Shown: positions 16,157-24,541 of the stretch, piece after piece
Layout of the letters: the number at the start of each line of letters is the position of its first letter
Numbering within the stretch: position 1 is the first letter of the stretch
Assembly: GCF_025717005.1 (NCBI RefSeq)
Contig: NZ_JAOVZU010000006.1
Location: forward strand, 78,925 to 142,924
DNA length: 64,000 nt
DNA from: Actinotalea endophytica
GTDB taxonomy: Bacteria; Actinomycetota; Actinomycetes; Actinomycetales; Cellulomonadaceae
Reading direction: 5' to 3'
The notes under the pieces: model-generated
Databases searched by the model: none
Seen by the model: only the letters and a program-made list of their open reading frames with translations
What the model was told of the DNA's origin: nothing
Made by a program: the position numbers and the translations under genes

Positions 16157-17710
16157 ATGACGACACCGCCCCCGCGCCCCGGCCCGAGCACCACGCTGTA
16201 CCCGAGTCCGGCCGGGGGGCCAGGCGGGTCCGGGTGGGCGGACCCTGCGGGCCGTGCGCTGGTGCCGCCGCGGCCGCCGGGGCGGTGGGACGGCGCGCTG
16301 CGGCGGACCTGGGAGGCCGGTCGCGCCGAGCTGCCGGTCTGGGCGTTGATCGCCGTCGGCCTCGCGGGCGTGCTCGGCGGGGTCCTGGTGATCGGGCACC
16401 GGCCGGGCCTCGGGCTGGCGCTCGTCGAGCTCGCGGTGTGGGTGCCGCCGGCCGTCCTGATCCTGCGGCGGCGCGCGTGGCTCGACCTCGCGTTCGCGGT
16501 CGGCGGCCTTGCGCTGCTGGCGACCGTGGCGGTGCGGGACGCCGGCTGGGTGGTCGGGGTCGCCACCGTGACCGGGATCGCTGCCGTGCTCGTCGCGGTG
16601 ACCGGGGCCCGCAGCGCGGCGGCTGTGCTGCTCGCACCGTTCGCGACGGCGGTCGGCGCGCTGCGTACCGGACCGCTCGCGGCCCGTCTGGCACGGCGCG
16701 CGGTGGGGGAGCGGCGCGCCGCGCTCGTGCGTGCGCTGCGCAGCGCACTGGTCACCGTGATTCTGGTCGTGGTGTTCGGTGCGCTGTTCGCCGGGGCTGA
16801 CGCGTTGTTCGCCGCGTACCTGCCGCGGGTGGATGTCGGCTCGTTGCCTGGGCGGGTGGTCCTCGGGCTCCTGGTGGCCGGTGCAGCGCTGACCGCTGCC
16901 CACCTGGCTGCCGCGCCGGTCCACTGGCCGGACGCCGCCGACCGCCGACGGCCCGCGCGCCTGCCGGACTGGCTGGCGCCGATCGTGGCGCTCGACGTGC
17001 TAGTCGTGGCGTTCCTCGCGGTCCAGGCGAAGGGGCTGCTGGCCGGGCACGGCTACGTGATGGCGACCACCGGTCTGACCTACGCCGACTACGCGCGGGC
17101 GGGGTTCGGGCAGCTGGTCGTGGTCACGGCGCTGACCCTCGTGGTGGTGGGGGTCGCCGCGCGTCGGGCGCCGCGCGGCTCCCGGCGCGAGCGGCTCGCG
17201 ACGAGCGTCGCGCTCGGGGTGCTCGGAGTCGGCACGCTCGGCGTGGTCGCGTCGGCGCTGCGTCGGATGGTCCTGTACGTCGACGCCTACGGGCTCACCC
17301 GGCTTCGGCTGCTCGTGCTCGTCGCGGAGGTCGTGCTGGGCGTGGTGCTGGTCCTGGTGATGGCAGCGGGGATCCGGTGGCGAGGTGCGTGGCTGCCCCG
17401 CGCGGCGGCGGCCGCGGTCGTGGTCGGGGTCGGCGTTCTCGTCGCGATCAACCCGGACGCCACGATCGCCCGGTACGACCTGGCCGCGGACGCGCCGCTG
17501 GACGAGTACTACCTGGCCGGGTTGTCCGCCGACGCGACACCGGTGCTCGCAGGTCTCGACGATCCGCAGCGGTCGTGGGTGCTGGGCTGCGCGGTGGCGC
17601 CGGACGACACCGACTGGGCGTCGTGGAACCTCGGTCGGTCGCGCGCTGAGGACGCCCTCGCGACCGTGCGGTCGGGAGGCGGGACGGGCTGCGCGTCGAC
17701 GGGATCCTGA
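16157..17710 (+). CDS. Polytopic membrane protein, DUF4153/DUF4173 family
   Basis: A 517-residue protein with a proline-rich N-terminus of about 50 residues and then ten or more hydrophobic segments spread over residues ~65-425. The YADYARAGFGQL motif near residue 315 is characteristic of the DUF4173 branch of DUF4153 proteins. The last ~90 residues (after the NPDA motif) are hydrophilic. In relatives the gene sits beside regulators and its function is not established. No partner genes are contiguous here. Confidence 0.8.
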   Translation: MTTPPPRPGPSTTLYPSPAGGPGGSGWADPAGRALVPPRPPGRWDGALRRTWEAGRAELPVWALIAVGLAGVLGGVLVIGHRPGLGLALVELAVWVPPAVLILRRRAWLDLAFAVGGLALLATVAVRDAGWVVGVATVTGIAAVLVAVTGARSAAAVLLAPFATAVGALRTGPLAARLARRAVGERRAALVRALRSALVTVILVVVFGALFAGADALFAAYLPRVDVGSLPGRVVLGLLVAGAALTAAHLAAAPVHWPDAADRRRPARLPDWLAPIVALDVLVVAFLAVQAKGLLAGHGYVMATTGLTYADYARAGFGQLVVVTALTLVVVGVAARRAPRGSRRERLATSVALGVLGVGTLGVVASALRRMVLYVDAYGLTRLRLLVLVAEVVLGVVLVLVMAAGIRWRGAWLPRAAAAAVVVGVGVLVAINPDATIARYDLAADAPLDEYYLAGLSADATPVLAGLDDPQRSWVLGCAVAPDDTDWASWNLGRSRAEDALATVRSGGGTGCASTGS

Positions 17711-17729
17711 GGCGCCTCCTCGAAAGGAC

Positions 17730-17758
17730 TTGACCGGTAAAGACCGGCCGCCTACTGT
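17730..17758 (+). promoter_or_regulatory. Near-consensus promoter of the 52-codon ORF unit
   Basis: TTGACC (17730-17735) and TACTGT (17753-17758) are 17 bases apart. This is stronger than the promoters of most genes in the window. Confidence 0.65.
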
Positions 17759-17787
17759 ATCGGTACAGAATTCTTGATCGGTACAGA
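17730..17787. promoter_or_regulatory. Three iterated operator-like repeats
   Basis: The 14-mers at 17730-17743 (TTGACCGGTAAAGA), 17756-17769 (TGTATCGGTACAGA) and 17774-17787 (TTGATCGGTACAGA) share YCGGTAMAGA. The last two are 18 bases apart and extend to a 12-base identity, ATCGGTACAGAA. The middle one also forms CTGTA-TCGG-TACAG. They overlap the -35 box, the -10 edge and the leader, the expected layout for repression. Confidence 0.6.
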
Positions 17788-17798
17788 AGGAGGGGGAC

Positions 17799-17957
17799 AT
17801 GTACCTGCCGTTCGCACACCTGCTCGCCCGGGCGTCCGTCCTGGACGAGATCGAGTCCGTCATGCCGTGGGCGCCGCCGGTCGAGGACCGATCACGGCGC
17901 GCACGGGTGCTCGCACGTCGTCGCGAGCACCGGGACGGGGCCCGGCGCCGACCGTGA
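17799..17957 (+). CDS. Small ORF (52 aa), possible regulator-controlled peptide
   Basis: I do not recognise this ORF. The ATG follows AAGGAGGGGG by a few bases, a strong ribosome site. The product starts with an amphipathic segment (MYLPFAHLLARASVLDEI) and ends in an Arg-rich tail (13 Arg in the last 22 residues). It lies in its own unit: promoter with iterated operators at 17730-17787 and a 13-base-stem terminator at 17975-18008. A regulatory RNA with a chance ORF is the main alternative. Confidence 0.5.
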   Translation: MYLPFAHLLARASVLDEIESVMPWAPPVEDRSRRARVLARRREHRDGARRRP

Positions 17958-17974
17958 CGGTGCACGCCCCGCGA

Positions 17975-18008
17975 CGCCCCCGGCCGGAGGGACCGCCGGC
18001 CGGGGGCG
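17975..18008 (+). terminator. 13-base-pair hairpin closing the small-ORF unit
   Basis: Perfect arms 17975-17987 and 17996-18008 (CGCCCCCGGCCGG and its reverse complement) enclose an 8-base loop, 17 bases after the ORF stop. No T-run follows. Confidence 0.65.
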
Positions 18009-18060
18009 ACACCCGAGGTGCGCTGCCGACCGTCGACGGCGCGCGGGAGGCGATGGGCAC

Positions 18061-18077
18061 CCGGGGCGACGCCCCGG
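18061..18077. promoter_or_regulatory. Palindrome upstream of lacI-type gene
   Basis: CCGGGGCG and CGCCCCGG flank a single A. It is 11 bases from the -10 box at 18089 and therefore overlaps the -35 region, a plausible autoregulatory site. Confidence 0.4.
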
Positions 18078-18088
18078 CTGAAGGCCCC

Positions 18089-18094
18089 TACCCT
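18089..18094 (+). promoter_or_regulatory. -10 box TACCCT upstream of the LacI regulator
   Basis: Transcription from here would start near 18102, leaving a leader of about 38 bases before the GTG at 18140. Confidence 0.4.
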
Positions 18095-18139
18095 GGGTCG
18101 GGTGAGGATCGGGTCCCGCGGCACGGTGAGGACGTCGCC

Positions 18140-19192
18140 GTGGGCCGGGTGACCCTGCAGACCGTCGCCGACCACGTCGGGGTCTCGCGGATGACCGTCT
18201 CCAACGCGTTCTCCCGGCCCGACCAGCTCTCCTCGGAGCTGCGCGAGAAGATCCTGGCCGCCGCCGACGAGCTCGGGTACGTCGGCCCCGACCCTGCAGG
18301 ACGCGCCCTGGCGCGCGGTGCCACGGGTGCCATCGGCGTCCTGCTCACCAAGTCGGTGCGCCACGCGTTCACCGACCCGATCGCGGCCGAGTTCTTCGGC
18401 GCGGTCGCCGAGAGCCTCGCGCCGACCGGCATGGCCGTCGCCCTGCTGCCGTCCGGGTTGTCGACCGAGCGGATCCCCGCGCGCGACATCCCCATCGACG
18501 GTGCACTGATCTACGCCTGCGCCGGCGACTCCGAGGCGCTGTCCTGGCTGCGCAAGCGGCGACTCCCGCTGGTCTACGTCGACCAGGCACCCGAAGGTGA
18601 GGCGTCCAGCGTGCTGCTCGACGACCGGGGCGGGGCCCGGGCCGCGGCACGGCACCTGGTCGAGCTCGGCCACCGCAAGGTCGGGCTGATCGCGATCGAC
18701 TGGTACGGGCCGCACGGCCTCATCGCGGACCCCACCGTCCGAGGCACCAACTACGTAGCGAACGAACGGGTGGCCGGCTGGCTGGAGGGGCTCGGCGGGG
18801 TCGAGGTCGTCGCCGTGCAGGCGCAGTCGAACGCCGAGCGCGACGCGTACGAGGGCGCCCAGCTGCTGCTCGACACCGAGGACCCGCCCACCGCGGTGCT
18901 GTGCTTCTCCGACCTGATGGCGTGGGGCGTCGTGCACGCCGCGCACGACCTCGGACTGCGCGTGCCCGAGGACCTCTCGGTGGTCGGCTTCGACGACTCC
19001 GCCCTGGCGCGCAGCGTGCGCCCGGCGCTCACGACCGTGCACCAGGACCTCGTCGCCAAGGGGCACCTGGCCGCGCAGCTGCTGGTGTCGGAGATCGCGC
19101 GGGTGCGCGCCGGAGAACCTGTCGAGGCCCGTCACGAGCTCCTCCCGCTCCAGCTCGTCGTGCGCCGGTCCACCGGGCCCGCGCCCGCCTGA
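18140..19192 (+). CDS. LacI/GalR-family transcriptional regulator
   Basis: A 350-residue repressor. The N-terminal helix-turn-helix reads [20 protein letters not shown] (about residues 4-23) with the hinge-helix region near residues 50-60. The periplasmic-binding-protein-like effector domain covers the rest, ending with the family motif [19 protein letters not shown] near residue 273. The GTG at 18140 is chosen because GAGGA lies about 9 bases upstream; GTG 18149 is possible. The nearest downstream genes are DUF4956 and VTC, 175 bases away, so the regulated sugar system is not evident. Confidence 0.9.
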   Translation: MGRVTLQTVADHVGVSRMTVSNAFSRPDQLSSELREKILAAADELGYVGPDPAGRALARGATGAIGVLLTKSVRHAFTDPIAAEFFGAVAESLAPTGMAVALLPSGLSTERIPARDIPIDGALIYACAGDSEALSWLRKRRLPLVYVDQAPEGEASSVLLDDRGGARAAARHLVELGHRKVGLIAIDWYGPHGLIADPTVRGTNYVANERVAGWLEGLGGVEVVAVQAQSNAERDAYEGAQLLLDTEDPPTAVLCFSDLMAWGVVHAAHDLGLRVPEDLSVVGFDDSALARSVRPALTTVHQDLVAKGHLAAQLLVSEIARVRAGEPVEARHELLPLQLVVRRSTGPAPA

Positions 19193-19272
19193 ACGCCCGG
19201 TGAACGCGGGTCGTCGAGCGGATTGAAGCCCCAGGTCACGCCCCCAAAGGTGACTCACAGGTTCGGCACAGC

Positions 19273-19288
19273 GGTGCCGTAGGGCACC
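19273..19288 (+). terminator. Short hairpin between lacI-type gene and DUF4956 gene
   Basis: GGTGCC and GGCACC are 6-base arms around GTAG, about 80 bases after the regulator stop. It may be a weak terminator or a leader structure of the next operon. Confidence 0.3.
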
Positions 19289-19366
19289 TCCGTAGAACTG
19301 TCGGTGACAAGGGGGACCACCCCGCGCAGCTACGAGCGTTCCTCGCTCCCGACTCTTGGAGGGGCC

Positions 19367-19975
19367 GTGCCCGACCTCCTGCTCATCGCGATCGACCTGG
19401 TCGCCGTCACCCTGCTCGCCTACGGCTCGTACTTCCGGCGCCACGGGCGTCGCGAGATGCTCGTCGCGTACGTCGGGCTGAACGTCGGCGTCCTCGCCGT
19501 CACGTCGGTCCTCACCAACGCGGCGGTCGGTCTCGGCCTCGGCCTCGGCCTGTTCGGCGTCCTGTCGATCGTGCGGCTGCGCTCGTCCGAGATCAGCCAC
19601 GAGGAGGTCGCGTACTACTTCGCCTCGCTCGCCCTCGGCCTGCTGTTCGGCCTGCAGCCGAACCCCGAGTGGCTCGCACCCGTTCTCGCCGCACTCGTCA
19701 TCGGTGTGGTCGCGGCCGTCGACCACCTGCCCTGGCAGGTGCGGGCCCGCCGCCAGGTCATCACGCTCGACCGTGTGATCACCGACGAGCGCGAGCTCGA
19801 GGCCCACCTCGCCGCGATGCTGGGCGCGAAGATCCGGCTGGCGACCGTGCAGAGCTCGGACCTCGTGCGTGACTCGATGGTCATCGACGTCCGCTACGAG
19901 GTGCTCCCGGCGGGTCGCCGGGACCCTGAGGTGCCGACCGCGGCCGGCGCCCGTGCCGCGGAGCTCATGCGATGA
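19367..19975 (+). CDS. DUF4956 membrane protein
   Basis: A 202-residue protein with four hydrophobic segments at about residues 3-21, 33-50, 52-72 and 95-130. A very glycine-rich helix (VGLGLGLGLFGVLSIVRLRS) and the LRSSEISHEEVAYYF motif are hallmarks of DUF4956. The soluble C-terminus follows from residue ~125. The GTG at 19367 follows GGAGG closely; an earlier in-frame ATG would add an unlikely tail. It overlaps the VTC gene by 4 bases. In other actinobacteria this pair travels with a CotH kinase-like gene, which is absent here. Confidence 0.88.
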   Translation: MPDLLLIAIDLVAVTLLAYGSYFRRHGRREMLVAYVGLNVGVLAVTSVLTNAAVGLGLGLGLFGVLSIVRLRSSEISHEEVAYYFASLALGLLFGLQPNPEWLAPVLAALVIGVVAAVDHLPWQVRARRQVITLDRVITDERELEAHLAAMLGAKIRLATVQSSDLVRDSMVIDVRYEVLPAGRRDPEVPTAAGARAAELMR

Positions 19976-20712
19976 GCACCGCGACCGTACCCGCGGCCGA
20001 GGCCCTCGCACCGATCGACCTCGCGGAGATCGAGCAGGTCGCGCACCTGCAGACGCGGGTGGACCGCAAATACCTCGTGCCGCTCGAGCTGGCCGACCAG
20101 CTGGTCGGCGAGGCCGTGCCGCACGGCAGGGTCCTCACCATCGACGGCCGCACCGGGTTCGGCTACGAGTCGGTCTACTTCGACACCGACGACCTCGCCG
20201 CCTACCGGGCGGCGGCGGGCCGGCGGCGGCACCGGTTCAAGGTCCGCACCCGCACCTACCTGGACAGCGGGCACAGTGTGCTCGAGGTCAAGACCCGCGG
20301 CAGCCGCGGCGAGACCGTCAAGGAGCGGATCACGCACGACGCCGAGACCACCACGCTCGACCGGGCCGGGATCGCCTTCATCGAGGAGCGGATCGGCGAC
20401 CTCGTCGGCGACCGTGAGCTCGTGCCGACGCTCACCACGCGGTACCGCCGGACCACCGTCGTCGACGCGGCGGTGCCGATGCGGATGACGATCGACACCG
20501 ACCTGCGCTGCGGCGACGGGGCGGACGAGGTCGGCCTGGACGGCATGGCGATCGTCGAGGTGAAGTCCGGTGCGCGGGCCACACCCGCCGACCGGTGGCT
20601 GTGGGCCCACGGCGTCCGGCCGCTCGCGATCAGCAAGTACGCCGTCGGGGTGGCCGCGCTGCGCGGGCTGCCGGGGAACCGGTGGCGGCGACCGCTGTCG
20701 CTGGTCGGCTAG
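19972..20712 (+). CDS. VTC-domain protein (polyphosphate polymerase-like)
   Basis: A 246-residue soluble protein with the triphosphate-tunnel (VTC) fold. Alternating basic and acidic strands are visible: RVDRKYLVP, YESVYFDTDDLAAY, RHRFKVRTRTY, VLEVKTRG, TTRYRRT and VEVKSG. In yeast Vtc4 this domain makes polyphosphate from ATP. The ATG overlaps the stop of the DUF4956 gene, so the two are coupled, and DUF4956 probably supplies a membrane channel or anchor. Activity of the bacterial pair is known only by analogy. Confidence 0.88.
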   Translation: MSTATVPAAEALAPIDLAEIEQVAHLQTRVDRKYLVPLELADQLVGEAVPHGRVLTIDGRTGFGYESVYFDTDDLAAYRAAAGRRRHRFKVRTRTYLDSGHSVLEVKTRGSRGETVKERITHDAETTTLDRAGIAFIEERIGDLVGDRELVPTLTTRYRRTTVVDAAVPMRMTIDTDLRCGDGADEVGLDGMAIVEVKSGARATPADRWLWAHGVRPLAISKYAVGVAALRGLPGNRWRRPLSLVG

Positions 20713-20805
20713 TCGCGGGGCCGGGTGCCCGCCCGCTGACCGCCGCGACGGGCGAGCCGGCACACGGTGCTCAGGCGTTCGCGCCCGGATGCCGATGTGG
20801 GTGGG

Positions 20806-21747
20806 GTGAGTGCGCAGGGGGCCGCGGACGTGCCGTGGTGGCGTGGGTTCTTCGCAGGGCTGCGGCGCGGGGTGCGCGAAGGACGGTTGTCGCGCTGGCG
20901 GGCCGCCGGCGTGGTCGGTGGGCTGGCGGCGTCGGGGCTGATCGCCGCGGGCCTGACCACGCTGCTGTGCTACGGCGTGGTGCGGACGCTTGTGGGCATC
21001 GCCCGCGGCGGCGCAGAGCCGAGATGGAACGACCCGGTGCTCCTGACCGTCACCGTTGCGGTGTGCATCGTGGTGATCCCTCTCGCGGCGGTCGGAGCGC
21101 GGCGGCGTCGGCTGCGGCTGGCCGTGCACCAGGCCCGGATGCGCGGCTGGGCCGAGGCCCATGGCTGGGCGTACCAGCCCCGCTCGAGGCTGTTGTCCAG
21201 CCGGTGGGACGCACCCGGAACGCCGACCAGCACCTGGGTGCGCGACGTGCTGACCCGTGCCACCCCGCGCGGTGAGGTCACCTCGCTGACCCTGGGACTG
21301 GGCAGGGACTGGACCCGATGGGCCACCCACGCGGTGATGGTCGCCGGGCCACGGAGGTTCCCCGCGCTGCACCTGACCCCGATGGCCGTCCACGACCGCG
21401 TCGACCTGGCCCTGGGTGGCCAGGACATCGCCGTGGAGTCCTATCAGATCAACGAGCGGTGGCGGGTGCGCTGCGCAGACCTGCGCTTCGCGCACGAGGT
21501 GGCCCACCCTCGCCTGCTGGAGCGCCTGGACCGCGCCGCGTTCCCCGGGCTGTCCCTGCTCGTGGAGGGTCGCGACGTCGTCGTGCACGTGCCCGGGCCC
21601 ACCGATCTGGTCCGCGTGGAGGGCCTCGCCGAGCTGGTGCTCGACCTGGCCGACCTGGTGCCCGCCTACCTGACCGACGACTACCCGCCCCACCCGCCGC
21701 ACGTCCCACGCCGCGAACGACGCAGACCACCCCGCCGCGTGCGCTGA
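20806..21747 (+). CDS. Two-helix membrane protein of unknown function
   Basis: I do not recognise a named family for this 313-residue protein. Two hydrophobic segments lie at about residues 28-52 and 70-92, followed by a cytoplasmic-looking domain of alternating strands (ALHLTPMAVHDRVDLAL, SYQINERWRVRCADLRFAHE) resembling the DUF3137-type layout. The C-terminus is proline and arginine rich. The GTG at 20806 is the most likely start; GTG 20797 is in frame nearby. It converges on the LigD-like gene across an inverted-repeat array. Confidence 0.6.
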   Translation: MSAQGAADVPWWRGFFAGLRRGVREGRLSRWRAAGVVGGLAASGLIAAGLTTLLCYGVVRTLVGIARGGAEPRWNDPVLLTVTVAVCIVVIPLAAVGARRRRLRLAVHQARMRGWAEAHGWAYQPRSRLLSSRWDAPGTPTSTWVRDVLTRATPRGEVTSLTLGLGRDWTRWATHAVMVAGPRRFPALHLTPMAVHDRVDLALGGQDIAVESYQINERWRVRCADLRFAHEVAHPRLLERLDRAAFPGLSLLVEGRDVVVHVPGPTDLVRVEGLAELVLDLADLVPAYLTDDYPPHPPHVPRRERRRPPRRVR

Positions 21748-21791
21748 CACCGTGCTCGTCGGAAGACCCTCGTGACGCGCGATGGGCACTT

Positions 21792-21857
21792 GAGTTCGCT
21801 GATCGGCGCCGAGTTCGCTGAGCCCACCCAGCGAACTCGCGCACAGCCAGCGAACTC
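21792..21857. repeat. Four-copy dyad array of GAGTTCGCTG
   Basis: GAGTTCGCTG occurs at 21792-21801 and 21811-21820, and its complement CAGCGAACTC at 21829-21838 and 21848-21857. Copies are 18-19 bases apart and arranged symmetrically. The inner pair can form an 11-base stem with an 8-base loop. It lies between convergent genes, so it may terminate both, but two nested dyads are more than a terminator needs. Confidence 0.7.
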
Positions 21858-21977
21858 GCGGAGACGGACAGCGCACATCGGTGCGACCGCGCGGGCCTCG
21901 GTCGGGCCGCGCGTAGCGGGATTCGCCTGGAACGGTCGGCGCCCTGTCGGCCGGGCCCGGCGACTGTCCGGCGCCCC

Positions 21978-23033
21978 TCAGCGCTCGCGATCGGCGTCGC
22001 GGCTGGGCTGCACCCGCTTGGGCTCGCCCGGCATCTTCGGGTACTCGGGTGGGTAGGGCAGGTCGCCGGCGCCGTGGTCGCGTTCGTCCCGGTCGGCCAT
22101 CTCGAGCAGCGGCTCGATCGAGAACCGGGGCGCGGCGCCGGCCGCGAGCGGTGCGAACAGGTCGCCGACCTCGGCGAAGCGTGCGGCCGCCGTGCGGACC
22201 GTGAAGTCGTCGGGGTGCACCGCGTCGAGCTCGTCCCAGTGCAGTGGCGTGGACACCGTGGCGCGGGCGTTGGCCCGGATCGAGTACGCGGACGCGATCG
22301 TGCGGTCCCGGGCCATCTGGTTGTAGTCGACGAAGATCGTCTCGCCGCGCTCCTCCTTCCACCACTTCGTGGTGACCTTCCCGGGCAGCCGGCGCTCGAG
22401 CTCGCGGCCCAGCGCGATCGTCGCGCGGCGCGCCTGGGTGAACGTCCAGCGCGGCTCGATCGGGACGAACACGTGCAGGCCGCGCCCACCGGACGTCTTC
22501 GGCCAGCCCTGCATGCCGAGCTCGGTGAGCAGCTCCCGCAGGTGCGGGGCGACGCGGACCGCGTCGGTGAAGTCGGTGCCGGGCTGCGGGTCGAGGTCGA
22601 TCCGGAGCTGGTCGGGGGAATCGGTGTCCGCCGAGGTCACCGGCCACGGGTGGAAGGTGAGCGTGCCGAGGTTCGCGGCCCAGGCCACCACGGCGAGCTC
22701 GGTGGGGCGCACCTCGTCGGCGGTCCGGCCGCTGGGGAACCCGATCGTCGACGTCTGCACCCAGTCGGGAGCGCCCTGTGGCACGCGCTTCTGGTAGAAG
22801 CCGTCACCCGAGGAGTCCATCCGGGTGGAGAGCCGAGCGCCCTCGTGCCAGCCCTTCGGCCAGCGCTCCAGCGTGGTGGGGCGGTCCCGCAGGGCCGCGA
22901 GGATGCCGTCGCCGACCGCGACGAAGTGCTCGACGACCTGCAGCTTCGTGACGCCGGGGAACACCTCGCGGTCCGCGCTGGACACGCGCACGGTGCGGCC
23001 GGCCACCTCGAGCTCGACGGCGGGCGCTGCCAT
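21978..23033 (-). CDS. LigD-type polymerase/primase domain protein (stand-alone)
   Basis: A 351-residue archaeo-eukaryotic-primase-type polymerase of the NHEJ LigD family, which adds ribonucleotides or fills gaps at double-strand breaks. The metal-binding D-x-D is in LRIDLDPQPGTDF near residue 144. The downstream motifs KTSGGRGLHVFVPI (near residue 180) and FVDYNQMARDRT (near residue 235) match the family. There is no ligase or nuclease domain, so ligase D and Ku must be encoded elsewhere, as for separate PolDom proteins in actinobacteria. Start ATG has a -10 box 6 bases upstream. Confidence 0.92.
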   Translation of the reverse strand: MAAPAVELEVAGRTVRVSSADREVFPGVTKLQVVEHFVAVGDGILAALRDRPTTLERWPKGWHEGARLSTRMDSSGDGFYQKRVPQGAPDWVQTSTIGFPSGRTADEVRPTELAVVAWAANLGTLTFHPWPVTSADTDSPDQLRIDLDPQPGTDFTDAVRVAPHLRELLTELGMQGWPKTSGGRGLHVFVPIEPRWTFTQARRATIALGRELERRLPGKVTTKWWKEERGETIFVDYNQMARDRTIASAYSIRANARATVSTPLHWDELDAVHPDDFTVRTAAARFAEVGDLFAPLAAGAAPRFSIEPLLEMADRDERDHGAGDLPYPPEYPKMPGEPKRVQPSRDADRER

Positions 23034-23039
23034 GCCGAC

Positions 23040-23045
23040 ACGCTA
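23040..23045 (-). promoter_or_regulatory. -10 box TAGCGT for the LigD-like gene
   Basis: On the minus strand TAGCGT, GTCGGC and the ATG at 23033 follow each other, spacing 6. Confidence 0.55.
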
Positions 23046-23191
23046 GGTGCTGGGGGTGACAGCGGCACGCCGAGCGTGTTCGGGCGGCCGGCGCCGAGCC
23101 GGCCAGGGGTGCCCGCACGGCCCGGGCCGGTCAGGGGTCGGCCCGGGCCGTGCCTGGGGGCGCCGAGCCGGCGGCCCGGGACCGCGACCGC

Positions 23192-24541
23192 TCAGCCGAG
23201 CGTGCGGCCGAGCTCCGGGAAGGCGCCGCGGTAGTCCTCGAGCAGGCGGCGCCCGACGGCCACCGAGTCCACCAGCGGGTGCAGGGCGAAGGCCTTCCAG
23301 GCGAGGTCCGCCGAGCCCTCGAGCGCGGCCTCGATGGTGAGCTGCTCGACCGCCTTGACCTGCGCCATCAGGCCGAGCATGTGCCCCTCGACCGGCGCGA
23401 TCGGCCACGGGTGCACGCCCTCCGCGTCGACCTCGCAGCCGACCTCGACCACGGCCTCGGGCGGCAGCCCCGGCACGAGGTCGCCGTTGCGGACGTTGAG
23501 GATCATCGTCGCCGGGCGGTCGGTCGCGATCGCAGCCATGAGCTGTGCGGCGACCTGGTGGTACCCGCCCTCGGCGTCCTCGGGGGCGCGCTCGCCCTCC
23601 TTGCCCTCCGGGCGGCTCTCGGCCATGTAGGTCGCCTCGCGCTCGCGGTGCGACGCGTGCCAGGTGTCCAGCGCGTCGGCGCCGTCGCGGTCCGCCGCGG
23701 CGTAGAACGCGCGCTGCTGCTCGTCCAGGAACTCCCCGCGAGTGGCCGCCGACGCGGCGATCCGCTGCGTCGCCTCCCGCGTGAAGTAGTAGTAGTAGAG
23801 GTACTCGTTGGGCAGCGCGCCGATCGCCCGGACCCAGTCCGGACCCATCAGCCGCGCCTCCTCGATCCCGATCAGCCGCGCGTCGTCGCCGATCAGGTCC
23901 CCGAGGCCGTCGCGGCCGTCGACCCGCAGCCCGCGCAGCCAGCCCAGGTGGTTCAGCCCGACGTAGTCGAACGCCCCCGCGCCGTGCGGCGCCTCGGCGA
24001 GGTCGAGCGCCCGGGCGGCGCGACGCATCAGCCCGATCGGGGTGTCGCAGATGCCGACGACCCGGTCGCCGAGCACCGTACGCATGGCCTCGGTGACGAT
24101 GCCGGCCGGGTTCGTGAAGTTGATCACCCAGGCGTCCGGCGCGACCGCCCTGATCCGCCGGGCCAGCTCGACCATCACCGGGACGGTGCGCAGCGCGTAG
24201 GCGAGGCCGCCGGGCCCGGTGGTCTCCTGGCCGAGCACGCCGAGCTCGAGCGCGACGCGCTCGTCGAGCACCCGGCTCGCCGTCCCGCCGACCCGGATCG
24301 CGGAGAACACGAAGTCGGTGCCGCGCAGCGCCTCGTCCAGGTCGGTCGTCACGGTGAGCCGCGGTGCGTGCGGGCTGCGCTCCGCGATCGGCCCGACCAC
24401 CCGGGCGATCACGCGCAGCCGGGCCGGGTCCACGTCGTAGAGGGCGACCTCGTCGATGCGCACCGGCGCCTGCGGGTCGGCGACCGCCTCGATCACCTGG
24501 GGGACGCGGAAGCCGCCGCCGCCGAGGATCGTGAGCCTCAT
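23192..24541 (-). CDS. Glycoside hydrolase family 4, 6-phospho-beta-glucosidase-like
   Basis: A 449-residue NAD- and Mn-dependent phospho-glycosidase, which cleaves 6-phosphorylated glycosides by oxidation, elimination and re-addition. The Rossmann motif is LGGGGFR near residue 5. GQETTGPGG (residue ~111), ICDTPIG with the metal Cys (residue ~167), GLNHLGW with the metal His (residue ~200) and the Tyr-rich NEYLYYYYFTRE (residue ~245) all fit the 6-phospho-beta-glucosidase branch. The ATG overlaps the DeoR stop by 4 bases. It is divergent from an ABC sugar importer and a kinase, which would supply phosphorylated substrate. Confidence 0.93.
   Translation of the reverse strand: MRLTILGGGGFRVPQVIEAVADPQAPVRIDEVALYDVDPARLRVIARVVGPIAERSPHAPRLTVTTDLDEALRGTDFVFSAIRVGGTASRVLDERVALELGVLGQETTGPGGLAYALRTVPVMVELARRIRAVAPDAWVINFTNPAGIVTEAMRTVLGDRVVGICDTPIGLMRRAARALDLAEAPHGAGAFDYVGLNHLGWLRGLRVDGRDGLGDLIGDDARLIGIEEARLMGPDWVRAIGALPNEYLYYYYFTREATQRIAASAATRGEFLDEQQRAFYAAADRDGADALDTWHASHREREATYMAESRPEGKEGERAPEDAEGGYHQVAAQLMAAIATDRPATMILNVRNGDLVPGLPPEAVVEVGCEVDAEGVHPWPIAPVEGHMLGLMAQVKAVEQLTIEAALEGSADLAWKAFALHPLVDSVAVGRRLLEDYRGAFPELGRTLG

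Noticed and set aside
17000-20011. A 1003-codon minus-strand frame across three plus-strand genes
   Set aside because: It crosses the small-ORF unit, LacI and DUF4956 genes and has no family features.
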